The translations under genes and the position numbers were made by a program. The notes beneath the pieces are model-generated. The model made no database searches. It was given only the letters and a program-made list of their open reading frames with translations, and was not told the DNA's origin. A stretch of DNA of 64,000 nucleotides, taken from assembly GCA_024663395.1 (NCBI GenBank), contig JANFAH010000008.1, positions 1 to 64,000 of the forward strand, read 5' to 3'. Source of the stretch: Pisolithus tinctorius (Eukaryota > Basidiomycota > Agaricomycetes > Boletales > Pisolithaceae). Shown one piece after another: positions 45,845-57,405 of this stretch (positions within the stretch are counted from its first letter, which is position 1; each line of letters opens with the position of its first letter).

Positions 45845-47757
45845 CTATATCCTGAGTTCTCGGAACCCGCGAATGTCCAATCGACCCGTCCCGTTCCGTT
45901 GCCACTCCTCATCTTGTACGCTCCCCTCTTCGTCATCCCCCATCACGCGCACCATCATCACAGATTTACTATTTCCTCCACTTTTCTTGCTGTACCGCCC
46001 ACCAGGAATGACGATCACTCCCGCACCCGTTGCAGATGCCTTCTTCGCCATCAATGCCGACCTCGGCTTGGGAAGTCCGAGCGCTTTGCGTTCTCTTCGC
46101 GTGATCCGTTTCTCCACGGGTTCTGGAGGGGACGGTGTCGTAGGTCGGGGAGAAGACGCTGGTGAAGATAATGGCGAAGAATTCGACGAACCAGGAGCAG
46201 ACAGCTCAGGGGTCGACTCTTCCGCCGGGTCCTCCACTTCGGTAGCGTCATGGCGTTTGTAGTCGTCTGCTCTTGAGAGTGAGCTCCGCGTGCGTTTTGC
46301 AACGACGTCGGAGAGAGACGATCCAGATGATTCATCGAACGATCGCTTGGGCGAACGATGAACTCGAAGTGGCGCGGAGCCTGGAGGCATCAGCTCGGGG
46401 TGCACGGCTACAGGAATCGGCGGTGTCGGATCTGCCTCGGCCTGCGTCAAACAATCTGAAGCATCCGGAGACGGCGAACGAGAATTAGGCAGTGGTATCA
46501 GTGCAGGGCTAGCCGGCACAGTAACTTCTTTCGCCTTCACCTTCACGCTGCTTCTCTTAACACTTTTCGAGACACTCGCTTTGGTCGCCGGCTTCGATGT
46601 GACTCGCGAGGTCGGTTTTCTCTTGGTAGGGGTCGACAGCGGCGAACGCGGTGCAACATCTTCAGACAACTCGCATACATGCGGAAGACCTGCATGTGGC
46701 CCTCGCAAATTCCGCACCGACGAAAAATGTTCCCAATCGTGATACCTGCATAATCGGAAGAGGAGGCGCTTAGTAGACGCCACCCAGTACACACGACACC
46801 TACGCCACGTAAAGTGTATCTTCTGGTGACTCTTCTTGCACAGCCTCTCCGCACGTTTCTCCTCGTTTCTGTTGCCTCCGTAGTCGTCTCTTCTCTCGTG
46901 CATCGCTGGCTTCGTCCGCACCCACCAATCCGCGTGCCGACGTATCGGCTTCGTCGCCGGCCCCTGCGTTCCATTCGATCACGTAAACCAGTCCTGGCTG
47001 GATCACCTTGACATTCCGCCTTGCAAAATGTGCAAAAGCCGATAGTTCGAGATGGCCGCCATACGTCCCTACATACACATGGCCCCAATATTTGTATATC
47101 AAAAACGTGTGGAGAGAAGGTGGTGGGGGCGGAGAAGGGCGGGGGACAATATCATACCTTGCTGTCTCATACACTCCAAATGTACATTCAACCCTCTCTC
47201 ATCCTCACAGAACGGTTCGTACCGCTGTCGATGATGTTCGATCCAATCGCAGATATCGCGGCGAAGCTGCATATGGTGGGACGGAGACCCGTACAATTGA
47301 TCGCTTAACGCGCGAAAAAGGCAGTTGCCATCTCCAAGCGTGGGCGCGGCGTATAACCCCAACGAACGGAGTTGTCCCGTCAGTTGCTGGGTATTCTGTT
47401 CAGGATCAGAAGGTGCCTGTGTTTGTGTTCATCCCCGTTAAGTACGTGTTGTGTGGGTGCGGTGTGTGCGTATTGTATGATACGTAGTTGTATATGTGGG
47501 AAGGGGAAACGTGAGCCACAACTGAGATGCGATCCAAGTAAACGTGGGTACTGACCCGGCCTTTCGACCTCGTCATCATACGTGTCCTCACTAATAAGTA
47601 GTTATAAGATCAATCATCAATACATTCACCGCACCGTGGCGGGCTGACAGCCACCAAGAAAGAAAACATGAAAACAAAACAAAGAAAAAAACAACGCACA
47701 TTGTGTAGTAGCCGCTTTAGCTGTATGTTTTGCATGTTTCTTGGACGATTTACCCAT
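45845..47757 (-). CDS. OTU-domain cysteine protease (OTUD3-like deubiquitinase), five exons
   Basis: Exons 47757-47700, 47590-47556, 47416-47158, 47068-46804 and 46745-45845 join to 506 codons (505 residues) with consistent phases. It starts MGKSSKKHAKHTAKAATTQ, a basic tail. The OTU domain spans roughly residues 45-210. The nucleophile motif is TLGDGNCLFRALSDQLYG, with GTYGGHLELSAFAHFARRN and VIQPGLVYVIEWNAG in the middle. The catalytic His is in YHDWEHFSSVRNLRGPHAG. Residues after about 240 are low complexity (Pro/Ser/Lys) with EKRITRRERKALGLPKP near the end. It is expected to remove ubiquitin chains; the linkage preference cannot be told. OTUD3-like is assigned from the domain order and the EHFSSVRN motif. 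No internal stop is seen. Confidence 0.92.
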
Positions 47758-48507
47758 GGCCGCACTACTTTGTGGAAAAAATAAAACCAAAAAAAAATTA
47801 GACGAGTCGGTATACCGTGCACTGAGGTTGTGTTCGTGTTGGTTGTTAATAAACCCTTGAACACCGCCTCCCGGGGTCCCAGTTTGGAAGACCCCAGAAA
47901 GAGTTGGCACCGCCCACACCTGCAGCATTGAGGAACGATGTGCCGGCTATCACTGTACATACAGCCTCGTGTACGCATTGCGGCTGCATCGTGGGCAGGC
48001 GTCCACCGAAGATACATATCGATATCTTATCAACCTTTTTCAAAACTGGCATTGTATCATGTAGAGATGATAGGCGTCTACCAGAACAGTAGACGGAATT
48101 CCGCGTTGTCAAATTTCCGAATTCATTAGTACATACACAGGTCAGAACTGTCGCGTTGAACAATGCCTTGCCATCATCGATCAATCACCCCAGCGTCACC
48201 CGTGTGCCGACGCCACTACCTTCGCCTGAAGTATTACTAGCAGGTGATGGGAACAACTTTTTGTTCAACTTCCGACTGTGATTAGACGCGATGGTCTCAT
48301 ATCTGGGTTACCTCCGTTATTATACCCCACATTCAACCAAATAGGGAAAAACGATACTCACATGCGGCGGAACCTCAACGTGTCCATCTCAGGGCGGGGA
48401 ACAGACGGACGAGCCGACTTAAGCACCTCCGAGAAGTCCTCCCGAGTAATTTCGTACCGTGTGATTTTGCCGAAACCGCATGAGCAAGATAATCGCTTGC
48501 AATAGTT
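47758..48507. other. upstream region of the OTU gene, no gene seen
   Basis: Short frames only on both strands; no recognisable domain or RNA gene. Confidence 0.4.
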
Positions 48508-49335
48508 CTACGATGAGGGAGCTTGACCGACCTTTTCAGCTTTGACAGTAGCTTTCCCCTTGTCCACAACAAGCCCTAAACTGCTGAAGGTGTAAACAAT
48601 GTTGCACATGTCAACAACTAGGCTCATATCCGAATCGTCTGTCCAACTTACCTTTTCGTGCATCTGAAAGTCGTCCGCGCAGTGGTAGCGCCTTCTGCTC
48701 GCCTGATCCACCCAACCAGACCTTAGGGTCAGCGATGCATCGATTACGGCATGTACAACTCGAGAATGAGCATTGTACACGAGCGCTTGATGATCTGCGT
48801 TGGAAAACCCCTCCGCGTCACTTTCGCGATATCGCTAATGTGACTTATAAGATTGCATATTGTACATGTTGCAATCGGGAATGTCGCACAACACGGACTT
48901 GTCCAAACAACCGGATCGCAGCATGGATGAGATCCGGATGACTAATTGCCCACTGAATTTCCTTCGCGTGGACGCAAGGAAACCTCTCACCTTGTTGCCG
49001 CAGACACTATCAATTACATCCCGAACCTGTAAACTCACGTGAGAACGTACCAACACCCGATACAAGCAGGTGTACCGACTTGTCGCGCGTACCGATATAC
49101 TCATTTGGTGACTCGAGACCTTTGATACTGACAAAATTAAGTCGGCTTCTTTGGAAGCGGCAGATGCGCCTTGCCACAGGCTGGATGTGCGTTCAGGAGA
49201 ATTCCCGGTAGTGGTGCTTGCTTGAACGAAGGCGCGTATCTTGTCGGCCATTTCACCTTCTCGCGAAGGATACGTTTCGCTTTTTTGAGTCCTGCAAAAG
49301 CGTTGTGGAAAAAAACGCACACATACAGGAGTCAA
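48508..49335 (-). other. possible exons of an unrecognised minus-strand gene
   Basis: Two coding-like frames: 49335-48835, with MADKIRAFVQASTTTGNSPE and DVIDSVCGNKVRGFLASTRR, and 48780-48508, with DDSDMSLVVDMCNIVYTFSS. They could be parts of one gene, but I could not join them with confidence and recognise no domain. Confidence 0.3.
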
Positions 49336-49549
49336 AAAGCAAGACGTACCCCCAATACATGCCCACTTGAAGTCCGACTTTGAAAGCGGCGCACCTTCAG
49401 CGCATTCAGGTCGAACCTAGCTGTGGTTTGGTAAAATCTTCCATCGATGGTGTCACCTGATCGTTCAGTCGACACCACTAGCACTTCATGCCACCGCAGT
49501 AGCACTCACCTCCGATGTACTGCGGCCACGCAACTCAAATGCTCTGCTC

Positions 49550-51370
49550 GCAGAGCGCTGTATAGCCTACCTCATCGTTGCACAGTCCTAGTGTATTCCT
49601 TGTCTGGGGGCGAAACGTCCTCGAGTAAACGTGACGGCAATAAACGCAGAACCGTCTCTGGCAGTTTTGATTGCTTTGATTCGCCTTTTGAAGGTACTTC
49701 GCGTGTGACTGCCATTCCATGTTGATGCGTCTTGAGCGCTTCCCTCACTTTCGTGTCTGCCATGAGTACCACAACATCGCTCTTAGTGGAGGGATGGAGA
49801 GAGACTGGCAGTTTCATTGAGAAGACAATCTTCAAAACACTGATAGACCTAATGAGGGCACATACGACGATGCCTCAGTCATCTGGGATGATGGTTTCAG
49901 TTGCGACGGACGAAGCGCAGGGTAAGTCGTGTAACAAACCGATCTCGGCCTCACAAAGATGACATAGGCGAGTGAGAGTGAGGAGGCGTTGCGGATGTTT
50001 GACATGTCTGCCAATCACCAGGATCGAGGATACTTTTCCGACTGAATCGCTTTGACCTCGACTATCAAGCCGGTTTAAGCCCGAGAACAACCTTGTCTGG
50101 GGAATTTATGATAAAGTTGGCAAGTAATTGGTTAGTGGCTTCCTTGATAGTCCCCGAGGGTCTGATGAAGTCGGTGGAAAGGAGACGATGAGGTAAAGTG
50201 CAATTCACAGTGTGATTTTCTCTTTCAGCTGTCGAGTCTTTTTGAAGAGATCCGAGGTCAACTGTTGCTCTCCAGCGGCCCTCACTTTTGGAAGTTAGCT
50301 TCATTCTTACGTCGTCATGGGGACAACTCACTGGATCCAATTAATGCCGGTCACTTACTCCCTGCAACCCGTTTGGGAAGAACGCGCGACTCTACAGCAC
50401 TTCCTGTGAGCAGCCGACGAACACGTACTGACCCGCTACGAATTCCACTGGCTCGTTGCCGAGCATGTCGTTCTAGCGATCCTTGCGGTAGCTTCGCATT
50501 GTCTCAGGGCGCATCGAGTGGATCAATGGTGAGGGCGTGTAGCAATAAAATAGTTTTACAAACCCATTTTCGTGTTGATCCTCGGAGGGCCATTTTGTAC
50601 CAGCTAGGACGGAAAAGGTGAATGGATGGATCTAAGCCGGCGGTACGGTCCCGGTGTATTCCTGGTCTGGGGATGAAATATCGCGACGACATTAAGTGCA
50701 GAACAGTCTCTGACGATTTTGATTGCATTGATTCGTCTTGTCTAGATACCTGGCGTGCGACAGCCTTTGCACGTTGAGGCATTTTTGGGAGCTACGCTTA
50801 CTTCCGTGTCTGTCGTGAGTATTGCTCTTAGAGGAAGGTCGAACAGAGACCGGCGGTTTCAGTGAGAGGGAAACCCCCGTCGACAAACGGCATAGACATA
50901 CTGACTTTGAGGCAAAGCCTGGTTCGACCGGCACCCATACGTCGATCTCCTGATCCACCTTGGGCACTCTCTCGCTTGAAACAGTATAGTAGATTTGACG
51001 CGGGAAACATTTATCTCCTGAAAGCTTTTCAAGACATTGCCATGGATGGAGGGGGGGTACATACGATGATATCCCAGTCGTAGGGTGATCAGTTGAGTTG
51101 CGACAGATGAAGGATGTGGTAAGTCATACAATAAGCCGATCTCGGCCTGACAGAGAAACAAATTACGTGGATGAGGGTGAGCGAGGACCTGTAATGGATG
51201 CATGGCATCGCCCTGGTATTCAGTCGGAGAGGCTTGTGGCGAATTGCAACTCTATTTCGACTGTCTTGAGGGCCTTTTCTGTCGAGTTGAAGTGGGCAAA
51301 AGACGACACGGATGGCGCACTGAGATGGGCATCTTCTCCCCTTCAGCTAGCGGCTTCTGGACCAAGCATT
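49550..51370. repeat. diverged ~500-bp direct duplication
   Basis: About 49580-49990 and 50650-51170 are diverged copies. Shared anchors include GTGTATTCCT-GTCTGGGG, AGAAC-GTCTCTG-C-TTTTGATTG, and CCGATCTCGGCCT near 49941 and 51138. In minus-strand translation both copies contain an EAEIGLL-DLP motif. Sequence between and after the copies holds only short frames. No protein family is recognised. Confidence 0.55.
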
Positions 51371-51462
51371 TGAGCTCTTCAACCAGAGGAACACTCATGG
51401 TAGATCGATTGGTCATCCAAGTCTTGACGAGATGGATGTCATCAACTACAGTACACTTGCTC

Positions 51463-51600
51463 ATAATGTATACTGTACTTATGTATAAATCTAATAATGT
51501 ATGAGGTTTGGGCAGTTCCCATTGTGGCACACAGGGAATATACATTTTTTTTTCCATATTGTATACTGTATAATGATGGAACTGCCTTTATACAGTATGA
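51463..51600 (+). repeat. hairpin-rich probable 5' end of the pogo-like element
   Basis: Sequence begins TACAGTACACTTGCTCATAA, fitting the TA target site and CAGT start typical of pogo elements. A perfect 11-bp inverted repeat (ATACTGTATAA, 51563-51573, with its complement at 51588-51598) and a GGCAGTTCC / GGAACTGCC pair follow. The matching right end is not in the window or was lost, so the call is tentative. Confidence 0.4.
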
Positions 51601-52331
51601 GATAAGTTTTTGGCCTGGATGAAGCACCGAGTTGTGGCAGTGATGACAGGAGCCTTTCATGTCAAGACTTTTCCACCCTGCTGCACTAGCATGAATAGAG
51701 TACAGAAGAGAAAAAAATGACCTTGCTACAAGTCCAGCATGCAAGGTGGGATTGGGGTGCATAAACCACGGCCTAGGACAGCACCCTACAGTCAGAAGCC
51801 CAGGACAGAGTGGAAGAAGGATGCTCCTGCAACATCAGCCCTCTCTGTGGAGTCTGCAAAACTTCAAAACCTGACACTTCATGATTGGCTGACTGTCTTT
51901 GCATATGTTGATGAGCACCCAGACTTGCCCCAGGACTGGGTTGTCACACACTTTAACTCATGGCCAGAGGGCATACTAAAGTTCACACAGGCCACTCTCT
52001 CCTGAAAGCTAAAGGAGAGGGAGAAGCTAGAGGCATGGGTACACAGTCACCCAGATGCACTTTCAAGAAAGTGACCACAGACAGTCACAAGTCCAGAGGT
52101 GGAAAGGGCACTTGTCCTATGGGTCCAACACATGGAGGAGAAGGGAGAAGTTGTCAATGGACCAATGCTGCAGGAGAAATGGAAGCAGTTTGAAGAAACC
52201 TTTCATATTCCAGAGGGAAAATGTCTCCATGGTGATGGGTGGATTGCACCTTTCTGTAAAGCATACAAGCTCAAGGAGTATCAGCAGCATGGTGAAGCTG
52301 GATCAGTTGATCCAAGTGCAGTTGAGGCAGA

Positions 52332-52623
52332 TAACGAAGGTATGAGTTTCTCAGTGTATGAAGTAGTCACTATTTTAGTACCTAACGAAGGTATGAGTTT
52401 CTACACTATGTCAGTACCAAGTAAACGAGCGGGAATCTAGCTATACTCACCTCAGTGTATGAAGTAGTCACTGAGGTGGAAAAGAACAGTGTGGAAAATT
52501 TATAGTACTGTAATTAGTAAGCACATTGACATTGGAATTTAATTCTGAGGGTCGGGGAACAATTCCGAGCCCTCTGGGCGAAACTCCGAGATGCTACCGT
52601 AACTCTGGATTGCACTCTCGACA
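52332..52623 (-). repeat. 3' LTR of the Copia element (292 bp)
   Basis: Pairs with 57114-57405 at equal length. It contains a perfect 10-bp hairpin (CACCTCAGTG at 52448-52457, complement at 52469-52478) and two copies of AACGAAGGTATGAGTTTCT. Confidence 0.95.
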
Positions 52624-52636
52624 CTCCCCCTCAATT
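52624..52636 (-). other. polypurine tract of the Copia element
   Basis: Minus-strand AATTGAGGGGGAG directly precedes the 3' LTR. The pol stop codon TGA (52631-52633) lies inside it. Confidence 0.75.
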
Positions 52637-55600
52637 GGAATGAAGTCTGAGTGCAGATGTGAAGTGTTTTGCCTTGATGCTAGGTAGAGGCTTGGTAAGG
52701 GTATCGGCGACCATGTCGTCAGTAGGACAATAAATTAAACGAAAGGAATTGTTTTCCACAGCAAAACGAATGAAATGGTATTGTATGTCGATGTGCTTTG
52801 TGCAAGCGTGATAGCTGCCATCTTTGGTAAGTGTGATGGCAGATTGACTGTCAGAATACAGTGGGATAGGGTGTTTGAGTGGTCGGAAAACTTCTCTGAT
52901 GAGTCATCGAAGCCGCAGGCCCTCTTTGGCTGCGTGAGTCGCTGCGATGTACTCCACTTCAGCGGTGGAGAGCGTTACAAGTTCTTGTTTCTGTGAAGCC
53001 CAACTGATAGCTCCACCATCCAGTAGGTAGGCATATCTGCTTATAGCACGTTGATGCTCCTGCGAAGCTCCATCTGCATCGGTATAGCCCTCGAGGCCTC
53101 GTTCTGAATTTCCAAACATTAAAGCGAGCGCTTTTGTGCCTGAGATATACCTGTAGATTCGTTTCACGGCCTCCCAGTGAGTCATGTTGGGTGCATTGTT
53201 GAACTGCATGACTGTGGAGACAGCAAATGCAATGTCAGGGCGTGTTCCAATGGTGAGGTGCATGAGGGAGCCAACAGCAGCATGGTAGGGTACGTTTTTC
53301 ATGTGTGCAGCTTCTTCAGCTGGCTGTGGAATTTCTCCGCGAGAGAGTTTTATTCCAGGGTCCATCGGAATTGCAGCAGGTTTGCAGTCAGTGAGGTTGT
53401 ATTTTGTTAGGATGGCCTCGATGTATGACTGCTGCGACAGGGATATGGTGCGGGCTTCTCTGTTCCATGTCACCTTCATCCCAAGGAGCCAACTGATGGG
53501 CCCTAGGTCGGAGATTTTAAAACGAGTGCCAATCTCCTGTTTAAATGAGCGAATTAATGATGGGGAACTGCCTGTTACAGTGCAGTCATCGACGTGGCTG
53601 GCAAGGATGAGGATTTCCGATCCTATGCGACCATAGAACACTCCCCAGTCTGCGTGTGCTCTGGTGAGCCCAAGACCTGCAAGAGTAGCGCATAGCTTCT
53701 GGTACCACTGAAGTGCACCTTGTTTTGAGCCATATAATGCTATGTTTAGCTTCCCAACTGGACAGGAAAAATTCCGCCCTACAGCATAGCCCTCAGGGAG
53801 CTCCATGTAGATGTCTTCGCCATCTCTGAGTTTGCCATTGAGGAATGCCGAGTGGAAATCGAATACATCGATATCCCAGTCATTGCGTGCAGCAACTGCT
53901 AGTATGGTGCAGAGAGATGTGAGTCTTGCGATGGGAGCATATGTTTCATCATAGTCAATACCCTGGATCTGAGAATAGCCCTTAGTGACTAGGCAGGCCT
54001 TGTACTTCTCAATTTCTCCGGCAGCGTTGTGTTTGATCTTGAAGACCCATTTGCATCCTACAACATTTGCACCTTTGGGGCACTCAATGACATCCCAGGT
54101 ATGCACTTCCTCTAGGCTGTTTAATTCCGCATTTATGGCATTTTGCCACTTCGGCCAGTCAGCTTGGGATTTTGCCTCACAGACTGTTGATGGGTCTAGC
54201 CCTTCGGCTTCAGCCATCCCTGCCACCATAGCATACATGATGTTAGTGTCATCTTCATCGGCAGCTAGTTCTTCGTCAAATACATAGGTAGCGTTTTCTC
54301 AGGATTTCGGGCTGTTTGGGTTGCTATCACTCTCTTGGAGTTCTTTTACGAAGTCAAGAGGGATGCGCCCATCACGAGTGCCTTCCCCTGCACGTAGGCG
54401 CCTCATATAGTCTGATTTGAAGTGCTGGCGAGTGGAACGACGAGGTTGAGGTGGAGGTGTTTCGAAATTGTCTCTGAGTGGGTCTGGAATTAGTCTTGGA
54501 ATTCCTGAAGTTGCTTCGGTGGGTCGCTCGACCATCTGTGGGGCCTCGGAATTTCCCTGTGAAGCTGCGGAGTTCCGTTCTGAGGTTTTGGAATTTCGTT
54601 TTGAGGCTTCGGAATTTCTTTCTGAGGTGTCAGAATTCCCCTGCTCCCCCTTGAGTGGCACACCATGTGGTACAGACACATCTTGGCACTCAAAAATGAC
54701 ACTTCTTTCAATTCCGATTGCTCGTGTGTCAGGCCAGTAGATATGGTGGCCATTGCTCTCAGGGTCAAAACCTACCCAGTGTCCATCTCAGGCTCGCATG
54801 TCTAGTTTGGAGCCAGAGGTGTCATGGACCTTGACACGACATCCCCAGACTGGAATTTTTGAGAGATCGGGTGGTCTTTGGTAGAGCATTTCATAGGGAG
54901 TTTTCGTGCCTAGATGGCGAGTTGACGAGTGGTTTTTGAGCCAGGTCGCATGCATAATGGCCTCCCCCCAGAGGTTCTTGGGTAGGCCGCTGGCATGAAT
55001 CATCGCACATACATGCTCAACAAGTGTTCTGTTGAGTCGTTCTGCAACTCCGTTGTGTTCAGGGGTATCATGGACGGTTATGCATCGTTCTGTGCCTCGG
55101 GATTTCAGATATTCCGAAAATTCCGCACTAAGGTATTCTCCCCCTCAATCTGAGTGAAGTCGCTTGACTTTGGTGTTGAACTGTGTGTTCAGCCATGCTT
55201 CATAGGCCTTGTATGATGTGAAGGTCTCGGCTTTCATCTTTTGGAGGTACAGCTTGGTGTAGTGGGTGTGGTCGTCCATGAATGAGATGTAGTATTGACT
55301 GTGGCCAGGGGTTTGGACCGGAGAAGGTCCCCAGAGATCTGTGTGGACCTCGTCACCTAGGTGTTCATGGCAGGGTGGGTCGCGCTCCTTCCCAATGGGC
55401 TTCTGAGTTGCTTTGGCATATTCACATGAATTGCATGCACCCATGGTAGGATGTGCTTCGTCCAGTTTAATTCCAGTAATCGTGCCATCCTTGAGCATGC
55501 GCTGGATGGCTTTGGGAGCGATGTGGCCAAGCCTTATGTGAATCTCCTCCATGGTTAAGGATTCCATGGCCTTGGCTAGGCCTGCGAAGGCATGACGAGC

Positions 55601-57049
55601 TCGTTTGAGACAGTAGAGGCCTTTTTGCATTGGAATTTCAGCTACTTTCTTTTTCCGAGCATTGAAGATTTGACAACGCTTGTCTCGGAATAATGCCGCA
55701 TACCCAGCGATGTCAAGTTTGCTAATGGAAACGAGTGTAATTCCCATCTTGGGGGCATAGAGCATGTCCTTGAGTCGAATATGGGTCTGGGTAGTGCTGT
55801 TTGGGAGTGAAATTGCAAGGTCGCCTTTCCTGATGGCATGGAAGGTGTGGTTGTCGGCAGCAGTGATAGGTTTGGGTATGATTGGCTTGTAGTCAAGGAA
55901 TTTGCTGCAGTAGGAGGACATATGACGTGAAGCGCCAGAGTCGAACAGGATTGTCTCTTCTGTGGAATTTAGGCTTTCGCCTGTGAGGAGAACATGGTTG
56001 TAGTTGTTCGTATATGCATCTTCTTCATCATTAACAATGTCCTGGGGTTTCAGAATTTCTTCCTCTGCAATTTCCGTAAGCCAGTCATCGTCCTGCGGGT
56101 GTGCTAGCCAAACTCCATCAGGTTCCGAGTCAGCGCTGGTCTGTGCACTCGAGCTGGCTGATGCACTGGCCGCAGTGGCTGCTTTTCTGGTACCTTTCTC
56201 CTTCTTTTTCCCTTTCCCCTTGTTCTGGAACCACTTGGGCACTTGCCCAGCTTTTCCGCCACCCTCTTCCCAGCATTGGTCTTTTGTATGACCTTTCTTT
56301 CTGCAGTTTTCACAGGTGGACTTCTTTCCATCCTTCGCTGAGTAAGCCGCATCTTCGGAATTTCCGGAGTTTCCAGAGTTGCCTCTCTTTGTCTGTGTTT
56401 GGCACCTATCATATTCATCGGAAATTACTTTGATTATGAAGTCCGGAGATAGGTCCTTTTGCATGACTAGGGCTGAAGATGTCATAGCTGCAAGGTTGGA
56501 GTCATAAGAAGCGGGAAGTGAACTGAGGATGATGGCTGCAAAGTCGTCGTCTGTGATTGACTGTCCAAGCGCGGCAAGTTGTTCACGCAGTGCATGCATC
56601 TTGTTGAAGTGAGCGCAGACATCGCCTTTTTCCGAACAGCGGGATTCTTGGAGTTTTCTCCGAAGGTCGATTGTGATGACACGAGAGTGGTTTTGGAAAA
56701 GATTGGTGAGGACACCCCACACACTCTTCGCAGTCTCTTCCTTCAGGACTTGAAGGAACAGAGATTCCGGGAGCGACACAGCAATCACTTGCTTGACGTA
56801 TCCGTCGTCCTTAGCCCATTGCCACAGTTTTTCTGGGTATTCACTGACAAGTTTTTGCTCCATGGCTGTGGGCTTCCAGGAGGCATCTTTCCCTGCTGAA
56901 GGGTCCTCTGGTTTCGCATCCAAGCCGGTCAGGTGTCCAATCAGCCCTTTCGAGCTGACGGCCCATTCAACCTGAGCCTTGTAGTATAGCCAGTTGCTTC
57001 CATCTGCATTTAGGGTTGGGACTTGTAAGGAATGATCGTCTTTTGCCAT
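52631..57049 (-). pseudogene. Copia gag-pol polyprotein, single frame with four TGA codons
   Basis: From ATG 57049 the frame runs 1473 codons to TGA 52631-52633. Gag part: MAKDDHSLQVPTLNADGSNW and a zinc knuckle CENCRKKGHTKDQC (about 56310). Protease: TILFDSGASRHMSS (about 55950). Integrase: HIRLGHIAPKAIQRMLKDGT, CNSCEYAKATQKPIG, DEVHTDLWGPSP, HSD-TGA-GGEYLS and PEHNGVAERLNRTLVEH. Reverse transcriptase: CKWVFKIKHNAAGEIEKYKA, DVFDFHSAFLNGKL, and ILASHVDDCTVTGSS (VDD active site). RNase H: GYTDADGASQEHQRAISRYA through DTLTKPLPSIKAKHF. The only breaks are TGA at 55145-55147, 54788-54790, 54299-54301 and 52904-52906. All domains are present, so decay is young. Confidence 0.93.
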
Positions 57050-57098
57050 AGTGGGTATTGTTGCTGCGTATTAACTCTTTCGGAATTAGAGCACGAGA

Positions 57099-57113
57099 GT
57101 GGGGCTCATAACC
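57099..57113 (-). other. primer-binding site complementary to the initiator-tRNA anticodon region
   Basis: The plus strand reads GGGGCTCATAACC, matching the anticodon arm (CAT) of initiator tRNA-Met. On the element strand this is GGTTATGAGCCCC, directly next to the LTR at 57114. Drosophila copia uses the same internal half-tRNA priming. Confidence 0.75.
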
Positions 57114-57405
57114 TAATGAAGGTATGAGTTTCTCAGTGTACGAAGTAGTCACTATATTAGTACCTAACGAAGGTATGAGTTTCTACACTACATCAGTACC
57201 AAGTAAATGAGCGGGAATCTAGCTATACTCACCTCAGTGTATGAAGTAGTCACTGAGGTGGAAAAGAATGGTGTGGAAAATTTATAGTACTGTAATTAGT
57301 AAGCGCATTGACATTGGAATTTAATTCCGAGGGTTGGGGAACAATTCTGAGCCCTCTGGGCGAAACTCCAAGACACTACCGTAACTCCGGATTGCACTCT
57401 CAACA
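57114..57405 (-). repeat. 5' LTR of the Copia element (292 bp)
   Basis: Pairs with 52332-52623. The same hairpin and AAGGTATGAGTTTCT repeats are present. Confidence 0.95.

Larger units (their letters stand above)
52332..57405 (-). mobile_element. complete Ty1/Copia retrotransposon
   Basis: 5074 bp with 292-bp LTRs at 52332-52623 and 57114-57405, and a perfect GCAGA target duplication (52327-52331 and 57406-57410). A primer site (57099-57113) adjoins the 5' LTR and a polypurine tract (52624-52636) adjoins the 3' LTR. One polyprotein frame fills the interior. Only one of the 14 LTR differences I count is not of CG/TG/CA type, which suggests a recent insertion. Confidence 0.95.

Noticed and set aside
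45812..46262. Plus-strand frames opposite the OTU gene
   Set aside because: They mirror the low-complexity Ser/Pro/Lys-rich end of the OTU protein and have no domain of their own.
27000..51000. tRNA or other RNA genes
   Set aside because: I looked for GGTTCRA-type B boxes with a fitting cloverleaf in the host regions and found only isolated partial matches. A tRNAscan-SE run would settle it.
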